Assembly: GCA_024196135.1 (NCBI GenBank) | Contig: JAMQCK010000632.1 | Location: 1-18,752, forward strand | DNA length: 18,752 nt | From: Pleurotus ostreatus/Saccharomyces cerevisiae fusant | Lineage: Eukaryota > Opisthokonta | Direction: 5' to 3' | In this document: positions 1-8,296 of the stretch, piece by piece | Layout of the letters: the number at the start of each line of letters is the position of its first letter | How positions within the stretch are numbered: position 1 is the first letter of the stretch | Made by a program: the position numbers and the translations under genes | The notes under the pieces: generated by a model | The model's input: only the letters and a program-made list of their open reading frames with translations | What the model was told of the DNA's origin: nothing | Database searches by the model: none

Positions 1-43
1 CTACAGTTTCGAGCGCCTATCACTGATCGCCGTTCCGTTACAG

Positions 44-435
44 ACCAGGACCTGATCACCCAGGTCGAGGCACTCGAGCCGTACAACACCAACACGCAGG
101 AGCTCACCACGAACGAGGGCGACAGCATCATGGAGCAGGAGTCCGCCGACATCGACCCCGTTGTTTCCTACGTCCTCCTCGGCGACGACGTGTCGGACGG
201 CATCATGGCGTGGACCGCGTTCGGCGTCAACCTCACGAACGCGTACACGATCTCCGCCGCGGCGTCGTACTACGAGGAGGGTGGTGTCGCGAACGAGTCG
301 TCGGGTGGCATGGGTGGTGGTGCCCCGGGCGGCGGCCAGGGTGGTCCCAGCGGCAGCGGCGCGCCCCCCAGCGGCTCCGGTGCTCCCACTGCGTCCGGCG
401 ACCTGCCTGCCTCCAGCAGCGCTTCGTTCGCCTAA
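44..435 (+). CDS. Secreted intradiol ring-cleavage dioxygenase-like protein, 3' terminal exon (partial)
   Basis: This is the last exon of a gene whose upstream part lies outside the window. A pyrimidine-rich stretch ending in TTACAG at 38-43 is the acceptor. The exon enters in phase 1 (a G from the previous exon plus AC makes Asp) and reads DQDLITQVEALEPYNTNTQE..., ending at TAA 433-435. The pattern DQDL / EPYNTNTQELT / GDSI / YVLLGDDVSDGIMAW / YYEEGGV matches the C-terminal part of fungal extracellular intradiol (catechol/protocatechuate-type) dioxygenases, which cleave aromatic diols with non-haem Fe(III). The Tyr and His iron ligands would lie upstream, so catalytic competence cannot be judged here. 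After YYEEGGV comes a disordered Gly/Ser/Pro/Ala tail of about 47 residues, common in secreted basidiomycete enzymes. Family assignment rests on recalled sequence pattern only. Confidence 0.72.
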
Positions 436-943
436 GTAGTAGACGCGGGGTTTCGAGTATGCTTTTCGCAGGACATTTACGGCAGTCTCAGCGACTTGCC
501 CTTTGACATCACTCTTCCTTCTCCTTGATACGCGGAATAATTCAGTGCACCTAATTCATATGTGCCTTAAAATGGCAATCTTTGTTTGAACCTGAAGGGA
601 TGCAGGCTGGGTGCAACCAGCGAGGCGCTTGATTGAGTGGGTTGAGTGGTGAAGATAGCTGACCGAGGGTGTCTTCTGCGATTGGTGCTGCGTCCTATGA
701 CCCATGGCGTACATAATCCTTTATAATGGCGACAGTATGCAGCCCGACAGTTGCTGATCCTCAGGAAACTAGAGTCGCAGAAGTTGAACTTTTTCTCACG
801 TGGATATCGCGTGACAGACTGACCGGCCATCAATCCGAACTTCCCTTACTTTTGGCCGCCACGTCCGTCGACGTGCGCGACCTTGCGGCTACCTCTGCCG
901 TCGTATTTGAGTCCCTCGCACACAGGTATGCGGGATGGGGTGC

Positions 944-960
944 AACGCGTTATACGCGTT
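944..960. promoter_or_regulatory. Dyad of two ACGCGT (MluI-box-like) elements
   Basis: AACGCGTTATACGCGTT contains ACGCGT at 945-950 and 954-959. The outer six bases on each side (AACGCG and CGCGTT) are inverted copies around TTATA. In ascomycete yeasts ACGCGT is the MCB element bound by MBF (Mbp1/Swi6) at G1/S genes. A similar role in this fungus is inferred. It lies about 330 bp upstream of the Tvp38-like start codon. Confidence 0.4.
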
Positions 961-1145
961 CCCCTCCTCCTTCACAAGCCTGCGCCAAAAATGGCTATCT
1001 TTACCATCTGAAACCCAACGCGAGACATCGCCACAGTCGGACTGCCCACGCCGCGGCTTGTTGCCGCAAGATCTGCGGATTCCTCCCCTGGAATCCTTTG
1101 CGACGCTTCAGGAGGCGGAATCCACCCGCGCCCTCTCCTACGAGT

Positions 1146-1151
1146 TATAAA
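1146..1151 (+). promoter_or_regulatory. TATA box (TATAAA) of Tvp38-like gene
   Basis: TATAAA stands 144 bp before the ATG at 1290, is followed by a CT-rich stretch, and points toward the gene. No other consensus TATAAA lies nearby. Confidence 0.55.
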
Positions 1152-1289
1152 GGCTGGGCGCCAAGATGACACAGGCTCACTCTCTCAGCGGCCCAAGGCC
1201 CCCGAACACCTCACGACCCTCTCGGCCTCCCCCATTCGCCACTTCCCCCGATTTGCGACTTGTAGCTCCGGCGCGCTCCCACGAACACG

Positions 1290-2528
1290 ATGCCCCGCCA
1301 CACACGACAAGCGCCTTCCTATGCTGAGCTCGCGCCGCTCAACCCGATTGTGCAGCCGAGGCCGATACACCATGATCAGTGGGAGCCGGACGCGCAGACT
1401 CTTGCGCCGGCGCCTCAATATATGCCCTCCCGCACTGGCATGGCTCGTACACCAAGTCCAACACCAAGCGAAGTGAATATGCTTGCAGGCAAGATGCCGT
1501 ACAGTGGGTCTGTGATGCTGAAGATGTACTGGAGTATGTCATCTTACATGAGTTCAACGTGTTGTTACTAACTTATGGCTAGAACAAATCGTTGTCGCGG
1601 TCATCCTTTTGGTTGCTTTCATCGTTATCTTCGCGATGAACGACAGGATATTGCACGCTCTTCGGCCTGTCAAGGCGTGGATGGACGAGTAAGCCTCAGC
1701 TATTCCTTCTTTGAAGGGCCTGACTGACGGTGCACGCAGACGTCCATGGGGCTTTGTTATCCCTCTAGCAATATACATCGCCATCTCTTTCCCGCCGCTC
1801 ATCGGCCAGGAAGTCGTCGCGATGTTCTGTGGCATGATCTGGGGTCTGGGCGAGGGCTTTGGTATCGTCGCGGCAGGGACAGTCATCGGCGAGATTTTGC
1901 TCTTCTTGTACGTCTTTTCGTGGGGAACTGACAGTCGAGCCAAGCGCTAACGTCCCTCTCAAGGCTGGTCAAGTACTTCTTCAGGGCACGGTTGCAGAAG
2001 AAGGAAGAGACTGGCGTGTCCTACGCCTGCTATGCTCGCGTCGTACGCGAAGGTGGCTGGATGATCTGCGCTGCTTTCCGATTGAGCGTCTTCCCGCCGC
2101 ATTGTGAGCAATTCCTTCATTTTCTCAACCGAGCGCCCTCTTACCTTCTTTCTCTTAGTTGTCACCGTCCTCGTCGCCGCTTGCGACGTTCAGCTATGGG
2201 TCTACCTCATAGCCATCGTCATCGGCTTCCCGCGACAGATGCTCCCTGTTTACCTCGGCGTCGTCCTCGACGACAAGGATGAAGGCAGTACGTGCATTCT
2301 CTCGCGTCTCCATCTACGACCTTGAATGCTGACCCCCATACAGCGCAGCACGCGGGCCCGAAAGCCCTCAAGGGCGCCTTCGTCGCCTTCATCATCATCG
2401 TCACCATCGTCGCCGGCCGCTTCATTGGCGCGCGGGTCAAGAAGATCAAGCCCGAAATTATCTACCAGCGCAGGAAGGCGAGGCAGCAGAAGCAGATGGA
2501 GTCGTTGGAGTCCCTGAACGGCGTTTAA
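1290..2528 (+). CDS. TVP38: Tvp38/DedA-family (VTT domain) Golgi membrane protein, 6 exons, 323 aa
   Basis: Exons: 1290-1533, 1583-1688, 1740-1907, 1964-2103, 2159-2287, 2344-2528. All junctions keep frame; intron 1 has a perfect TACTAAC branch site. The first ~80 residues are hydrophilic and Pro-rich (cytosolic), followed by a membrane span at about 83-100. The VTT/SNARE-associated domain occupies roughly 120-262, with motifs FPPLIGQEVVAMFCGMIWG, GTVIGE, FRLSVFPPHFVTVLVA and the closing QMLPVYLGV. A last span (about 273-290) precedes a basic, Gln/Lys-rich tail. Length and order match fungal Tvp38, a Tlg2-vesicle/Golgi protein; the wider DedA/VMP1/TMEM41 superfamily includes lipid scramblases and transporters, so a lipid role is possible by homology only. 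The gene stands alone with its own TATA box. The family call is firm; the symbol is by family resemblance. Confidence 0.9.
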
Positions 2529-3560
2529 CTTATATTTCACGATTTGCCATGACCCTCTCTCCCTGTTCTCTGAGCTCGTCCATGATGTAGCGTACCTCGT
2601 CTGGCATATTTATTCACGGACACTACTTACTCAAGTATACGATCACTGTAAACTAACGTGATGATTGACTTCACTTCAGCCGTCTGCTACTCAGCCACAA
2701 CTACATTGAGATACCGACTGCGCGATGATCAAGGTGAACATTTCTTTTGACCCACACCGGCGTAGCGTGCGTGACGTCACGGTTGATCTTGTTTGTGACT
2801 TGCAAAATATGTCCGTGAAATCCTGTTCGACTCACGATATACTCTACGTGCGGGGTATGCAATCGATGCATTCGGAGGTCTTCTACTCCTGGTATATACA
2901 AGATACATAGCGGATGAGTAGAGGATATGACGTTCTACATCGATACAGAGCAAAGGGAGGCGTGCGTAGCAAAGGAGTGCCAGTCGGTACTGTAACTGTT
3001 CGTACATGGGTCGAGGCGTACATGCACTAGGTCGTGCAAGTACACCGAATCGGAGTCGTATATCTAAGGCTACAAATTCGTCCAAAGGCAGACGTTTGCC
3101 GGAATTAGGTGAAGCTGTAAGTAGGGCAAAGCAAAGCGAGTGGACGGATGCGTCGGTGTATGACCCGACGGCCATCGTCCCCATTCCGTGGATCCGAATC
3201 CAAGAATTCGAGAGAGCGAAGCAAATCCGATATCCAGAAGAATCTGCACAAGAGACAACAAATCCAAGATGAGACGAAGGCGAAGGATAGCGCGAGGGGA
3301 GCGAGACTGACGAGGGCGACAAAGCGAGGGTGTGGAGTGCGTGCAACACGGAGTGCGCGCAGGGGTGTGTGCAGCGCATGCGTGGGTGTGAAGCACTATC
3401 TTCTAGGTGGTCGGGATCCGCCGACGGGTGTGGAGCGGCGGGTGAGGTGGTGGTTCGTGCGGTACGGAGGGAGGGGCGGAGAGCTCGGATGGTACAGGGA
3501 GCAGAAGCTCCAGAGGACGCCGGCGTCCATCTGAATGGATGCTGGCAGCCCTGTACCGAG
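2529..3560. other. Intergenic between convergent Tvp38-like and small secreted protein genes
   Basis: Both neighbours end here (Tvp38-like TAA at 2526-2528, minus-strand TAG at 3561-3563), so it should hold two 3' UTRs. A 268-codon minus-strand open frame (2777-3583, opening with TTG) runs through it, but its product is Ser/Pro/Arg/Cys-rich without family motifs, and other frames are also open. The plus strand at about 3200-3330 is purine-rich (AGCGAG/GACGAGG runs). I see no RNA gene or repeat family. Confidence 0.6.
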
Positions 3561-3975
3561 CTAGTCGTGTACAAAAGAAGCAATGGCGGTCGGTTCGCTC
3601 TGTGAGATTTTTGTTAGCCGAATTACTCTCGAGGGTGAGAATAATTTACGTACAGCGTTCCACACGTCGCGAGCATGAGCGAGGGAGTTGTTCTTGAGCT
3701 TCGCGCGAGGCGAGAGCTCGTAAACAACATCGTGCCGGTCGGACGTCGTGTCCTCCGCTGCGGGCGCGGAGGTGGCTATGGGAGCGAACCCGGCGCGCGT
3801 GGCAGCGGCGTTGAAGGGTTGCTCGACCACCAGCTCCTCACGGGCAGGCAGCGGTGCAGACAGGGACGGAAGAACAGCTAATAACAAAGGTCAAGACGAT
3901 GCAAGACGATCAGGACAGTGAAGATGACTTACCGAACCCGACCAACCAGACTGCCAGTGCCATGGAGGGCTTCAT
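3561..3975 (-). CDS. Small secreted protein of unknown function, 3 exons, 101 aa
   Basis: Exons (minus): 3975-3933, 3877-3654, 3599-3561. Intron 1 has donor GTAAGT and acceptor TTATTAG; intron 2 has donor GTACGT, a GGCTAAC branch site and CACAG. The product starts MKPSMALAVWLVGFAVLPSL, a clear signal peptide with probable cleavage after SLSA (about residue 22), giving a mature protein of about 80 residues. That part is hydrophilic, Ala/Pro/Asp-rich, has no cysteine, contains one N-glycosylation sequon (NNS) and ends SFVHD. I recognise no domain. Lack of cysteines argues against hydrophobins and typical cysteine-stabilised effectors; there is no C-terminal CAAX box, so it is not a pheromone precursor of the usual type. 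A second in-frame ATG (3963) would shorten the signal. The splice signals and signal peptide make it credible. Confidence 0.72.
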
Positions 3976-4749
3976 CGTGGGGAGGAAATGGTAGCGCCAC
4001 TTAACTCATGCACAGAGGTGAGAAGGGCGGGACGGGGCACAGCAAGGACAGAAGCGCTGCAGAAGACCACCCCGGGTCCATCGTATAAGTATTCTTCGCA
4101 TGGCTTGTCCATCCGCTTTCGCGTATAAAGGTGCTTCCCAAAAAGTCAAAGTCCCAGGGATTCGGACACAGAGCGGTGAGTCGGTCAGGCCGAGATTCCC
4201 TCCAAGTAGGGCATGGCGTATTCATTTGCGAGGGCTCCCTCATGCTTCGCGGACGTAGTTTCGTCAGGGAGTGCCTCGCTACGCGCGGAACGAATAAACT
4301 TTGTGATGGAGCGGAAGCAAAATGCGCCCCTTATTTCCCCTTGCAGACGCAATGTGCAGGTCTCGAGGCAACCTATCGCCGACGAATGTACGGCAGATCC
4401 CAGGATGTTGTGCACGAATGGGGGAGGACAAAGGTGCTTCCCGATTTGGGTACAATGTTCAAGTCCAAAGTGGGATGATCGGATCACAACTTTGCACGTT
4501 CCCACATCAACGTTGACGGCAGCTTACAGCACTTCCCCTGCTCTTCGTCCGCACGCTCATAATCGCCGGCCATAGCCCCTCAACGTGACCGCTGAGCCCG
4601 GATAGGAAGCCTCAATCAGACCATAACCTGGTTGTGTGTCCTCATTCGGTTGTGACTCACACAGCGCAGTCCGACCCGCTTTGCCGCACGCACCCATTCA
4701 GCCTTGGTCTCTGTAGCGACTACTGTACCTCTTCACTGTCGCAAAGGTG

Positions 4750-5012
4750 ATGGCCATATATCACTGGCTGAACACAGCCTCTGAACGAGTCAGCTTCGCT
4801 CGGTAAGTCTCCCGCTGATGGCACCTGCCCACTGACGAGTGGTATCCATGCCCAGAATTGATCTCCCTTCGAAAGATTCGGTTACACGGGACGACCAACT
4901 TCTATCTTGCTCTGTATCTCTGGATTCCTTCAGATACTGCTCAGAGTCTTGTGGACTGTTCTATCGCCTGTATCAACATGAACGACCCTCATTCAATCCA
5001 GCTGACATGTAA
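4750..5012 (+). CDS. Weak candidate: two-exon small ORF, 68 aa
   Basis: An ATG at 4750 opens a frame that reaches a GTAAGT donor at 4803. The 53-nt candidate intron carries a CTGAC branch-like site and ends CCCAG at 4855. Joining 4750-4802 to 4856-5012 keeps frame and gives MAIYHWLNTASERVSF... to ...FNPADM with TAA at 5010-5012. There is no signal peptide and no recognised domain, and no clear core promoter. It may be a small gene, an upstream exon of an unannotated transcript, or chance. Confidence 0.18.
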
Positions 5013-5218
5013 CTGCCGCGTGCGCCGTACGTACCTGTGCGTTGACACGCCCCCACATCCATTCCAGGTGCGTATGTCGCAGGAACTTTCCGTCGAACGG
5101 CAGTGCCCGCCCTCGCATCCGCCCTGCCCCGACGTTCAGGATACGCACATAGTAACAAGCCGCGAGCTCGACGACGCGACCGCACACTGGACGACGCGAT
5201 CTCATTAGACGGGCCGAC

Positions 5219-5230
5219 CTCACTAGTGAG
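5219..5230. repeat. 12-bp perfect palindrome in P450 promoter region
   Basis: CTCACTAGTGAG equals its own reverse complement. It lies 283 bp upstream of the P450 start codon. Dyads of this kind can be sites for dimeric zinc-cluster or bZIP regulators, but this one matches no site I know, so the role is open. Confidence 0.35.
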
Positions 5231-5414
5231 ATGGTCTCCTGCCGACAAACTCCACCCCTTGGGAGGCCCCATGCGCCGCCGCCACCGCCGAGCATGATTG
5301 TTGAGCATGTCTCGGGCCCTCCCTGGCCCTTAGACGCTAGACGCACTTGCGGCGTTACTAGGGTCCTTGGAGAAGCGGCGTCGACCACATCGATATAAAC
5401 CTTGACCTGCGTCG

Positions 5415-5420
5415 TATAAG
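5415..5420 (+). promoter_or_regulatory. TATA-like box (TATAAG) of P450 gene
   Basis: TATAAG lies 93-98 bp before the ATG at 5513, the only TATA-like hexamer in a suitable position upstream of this gene apart from an AT-rich patch at 5473-5480 that is too close to the ATG. Confidence 0.5.
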
Positions 5421-5512
5421 AGGGCCCGCGACGACACGAAACGCGCTCGACTCTTCGAACGTCCATACACTGTAAATATTCCCTCGTTGTGCTTCTGCCT
5501 CAATCGCTCGCG

Positions 5513-7833
5513 ATGATCTTCATGAATCCATTTGCTGTCTCTGCACTTGGGGGCTTGGTATGTGGCCTACTTCTTCTCCCTTTGATCCTGATGCTCATCG
5601 AGCCCAGGCCTGCCATCTCATCTTCAACCACTTCGAGCCGCAAGACCTGACCAGCCTGACCACGCTCCTCCTCCTCGTCCCCTCTGGCCTCAGCACTCTC
5701 TTCCGTCCTCATTCATCGATACTCGTCTCTATACTCCTTGCATCCACTACATACCTGGGCACCCTCCTCTGCTCCATCGTCCTCTATCGCCTATCGCCCT
5801 TCCACCCATTGGCCGAATACCCAGGACCCGTCCTATGCAAAATCAGCAAGCTCTACAGCGCCTGGATCTCTCTTGGCGGAAAACAGCACTTTCACTACCG
5901 CCGTCTGCACGAGAAGTATGGGGACGCCGTGCGCGTCGGTGCGTCTCGACTGCTTACTTGAGGAGGAGGACAATGATCTTACCTACTGCAAAGGTCCAAA
6001 CGAACTTGCCTTCTTTACCGCGGATGCCATCGAACCGCTGTTCGGCTCCGCGGGCTTACCCAAGGGAACATGTAAGTCCCTCCCTCCTTCGATCAGCCCT
6101 CGATCCCATTCGACGTGCTTTACTTCACTCTCACGTTCTCTCCTCGATCCGCTCGACCCATCCAACCCTTTACTCACTTCACTTTCCCTAGTCTGGGACG
6201 GCCGCGTCGGCCGCAGGGAGGAAAACCGCACCCTCGTCGCCATCCACAACAAAAAGGAGCACGGCGCGCGCCGCAAGAAGTGGCAGCGCGCCTTCACGCC
6301 CTCGGCGCTCAAGGTGTACGAGCCGATTATCAGGAAGCGGGTCGCGGAGTTCGTAGATACGTTGGCGTGCACGGTGGGCACGAGGGATGCATTGGCGTAT
6401 ACTGGCACAGTGCAGCCTGTCAACTTGTGCGAGAAGATTGCCTATTTTGCGTATGTTCTTCGATCTTGTTTTTTGTGGGATATATGCTGACTCGTGGATT
6501 GCTTTTAGCTGGGACTTCATGTTCGACCTTGCGTGCGTTCTCGCTGTTCTACAAGGTGACAGGTTGCTGACCGCTCATCAGCTACGGAGGCGGCTCCGCA
6601 GCCATGCAGAAGGGCGACGTCGATGGCATGCTGCACCTGCAAGACGTGGTCCAGAAGTGAGCCCATTGTGTCCTCAGGCTTGTCGAACGTCGTGCTCACC
6701 TGGCATTGTACACAGGCCTCTCATCTTCCGCTCCCACATGCCTTGGCTGGGTGATATCTGCGGGACGCTTGCCAGGTTCTTCCCCAGCCGCGTACACGAG
6801 TTCCGGATGTGGGCCATAGGCGTTGCTGCAGCGCGCGTGCGCAAAGGCTCGCCGTATGAGGATATCTTCTATCATCTCGTACGTCTTCTGCGAGGCTTTG
6901 TACGTCCTTGTGGACTGACGGCTGCTTGTGCAGGCCGATGAAGGCGGCGTGTCGAAGGAGAAGCCTGCTTTCCCAGAGATAGTCGCTGATGGTATGCTTA
7001 ATCTGTGCTCAACAGTGAACCAGTTGTCTAACTTGCCCTTTCAGGCGTTCTCGCCGTCACGGCAGGCTCTGACACGACCTCGACTGCGCTCTCGGTCATC
7101 TTCTACTTCCTCATGAGCAACCCGATGGCGTACCGGCGCTTGCAACGCGAGATAGACGAGCAAGGCGACGACTTGTACGACTACAGACGTCAGGCAGAGA
7201 TGCCCTATCTCAATGCTGTTATGTCAGTATGAGCTCGCGCACTGCCATCGAATGCTTACGCTGATCTTATCCCTACTTCCAGAAACGAGGCCATGCGCCT
7301 GATTCCGCCCGTGCCGGAAGGCAGCCACCGCATGGTGCGCGAGAAGCCGCAGGCGAAGGTGGTCGCTGGAAGCTACGTGCCTCCCGGAACGCAGACCTTT
7401 GTCCCGCAGTACACCCTCTTCCGCGACTGGCGCAACTTCTCGCCTCTCCCCGATTCATTTGTACCCGAGCGCTGGCTTCCCGAAGACGACCGTATACGCC
7501 TCGAGCCTGAGATCTTCACCAAGGTACGCTGCCTTATTCTGTCCCAACTACTCCATCTTCACTGACGTCCTCCCCCAGTCCCTCGAACCCTACAACCTCA
7601 ACCGCGCCGCCTTCATCCCCTTCTCCCACGGCCCCGCCAACTGTGTCGGGAAGCAGCTCGCCTACATGGAAATGCGCATGCTCCTCTGCGCCACCCTCCG
7701 CCGCTTCGACCTGCGCTTCGCGGACGGGTGGGACCCCAAGGAGTGGGAGGACGGCCTGCAGGGCTTCTTCGTGATGGTGAAGGGCAAGATGCCGGTCGTG
7801 GTGAGCGAGCGGAGGGGTGCGGGGGAGAAGTAG
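5513..7833 (+). CDS. Cytochrome P450 monooxygenase, 11 exons, 568 aa
   Basis: Exons: 5513-5557, 5608-5938, 5994-6071, 6192-6450, 6509-6532, 6582-6656, 6716-6878, 6934-6991, 7045-7222, 7283-7523, 7579-7833; every junction keeps frame. Hydrophobic N-terminal segments at about 32-46 and 53-77 anchor it in the ER, followed by the proline hinge with YPGP at 86-89. Later landmarks: C-helix region KKWQRAF, I-helix oxygen-binding AGSDTT at 351-356, K-helix ExxR at 406-409 (EAMR), FVPERW at 463-468, and haem loop FSHGPANCVG at 499-508 with the thiolate Cys506. All essential elements are intact, so it should be an active haem-thiolate oxygenase needing a CPR partner. The N-terminal style resembles the expanded basidiomycete P450s often labelled 'high nitrogen upregulated'; subfamily and substrate are not determinable by eye. 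Exon 5 is only 24 nt. It converges with the RING gene downstream. Confidence 0.93.
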
Positions 7834-8296
7834 GGGCGAATTGGGGAAGCAGGGGCGCGGCGAGTTTATGACGCGGTGAAAGAAGATGGAGATGGACGAG
7901 GAAGAACGCACCGGACGAGCAGCAAGCAATCATCGGACTTTTCACAGACTTTCTTTCATACATAGAGCTATACTAATACACCATATCGTACTTATATCGA
8001 GCCAAGATATGTAGGCGTACATCCCTGCGACGATGTGAGTGGAGGGAGAGGCAGAGGACAGGATAAGTGACGACTATTTCTGATTCCCTGTGAGATTGAA
8101 GGACCCGTAAAGGAAGAAGGAGTAACGACGAAAGCAACACGATAAACAAGCACCAGACAGATCTAGTGGAATGAGCGGGGTGGTAATACAGAATGAGGAC
8201 AAGCCGTCGTTGGAGAGGCTGTGCATATTATTGAGCGCCCAAGGGCGGAAAGGGGGGTTTTGCAGGAGGATAGGTCGTGACGAGCAAGCGTCGCGC
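7834..8296. other. Intergenic between convergent P450 and RING genes
   Basis: The P450 ends at 7833 (+) and the RING gene ends at 8297 (-), so this 463-bp gap holds both 3' UTRs and transcripts may overlap. An AATAAT on the minus strand near 8230 could serve RING-gene polyadenylation. No gene is seen. Confidence 0.6.

Larger units (their letters stand above)
436..1289. other. Intergenic: 3' end of dioxygenase gene and promoter of Tvp38-like gene
   Basis: The genes on both sides point right. I find no convincing coding model. The open frames here (including a 147-codon one at 726-1169) overlap each other in several frames and resemble no known family. The stretch holds a dyad of two ACGCGT boxes (944-960) and a TATA box (1146-1151), both listed separately. 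A CT-rich run at about 1170-1260, just upstream of the start codon, looks like a fungal transcription-start region. Confidence 0.7.
3976..5512. other. Long intergenic stretch: promoter of secreted protein gene (left) and of P450 (right)
   Basis: The small secreted protein gene reads left and the P450 reads right, so both promoters lie here. Open frames such as 4213-4575 (+) and 4993-5466 (-) show no family motif and overlap one another. A plus-oriented TATAAA occurs at about 4124-4129 with no convincing gene behind it. One weak spliced ORF (4750-5012), a 12-bp palindrome (5219-5230) and the P450 TATA box are listed separately. Confidence 0.6.

Noticed and set aside
4213..4575. 120-codon plus-strand frame behind a TATAAA at about 4124
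   Set aside because: The TATA spacing is tempting, but the product has no signal peptide or domain, overlapping frames on both strands are equally open, and no introns are seen where every neighbour has several.
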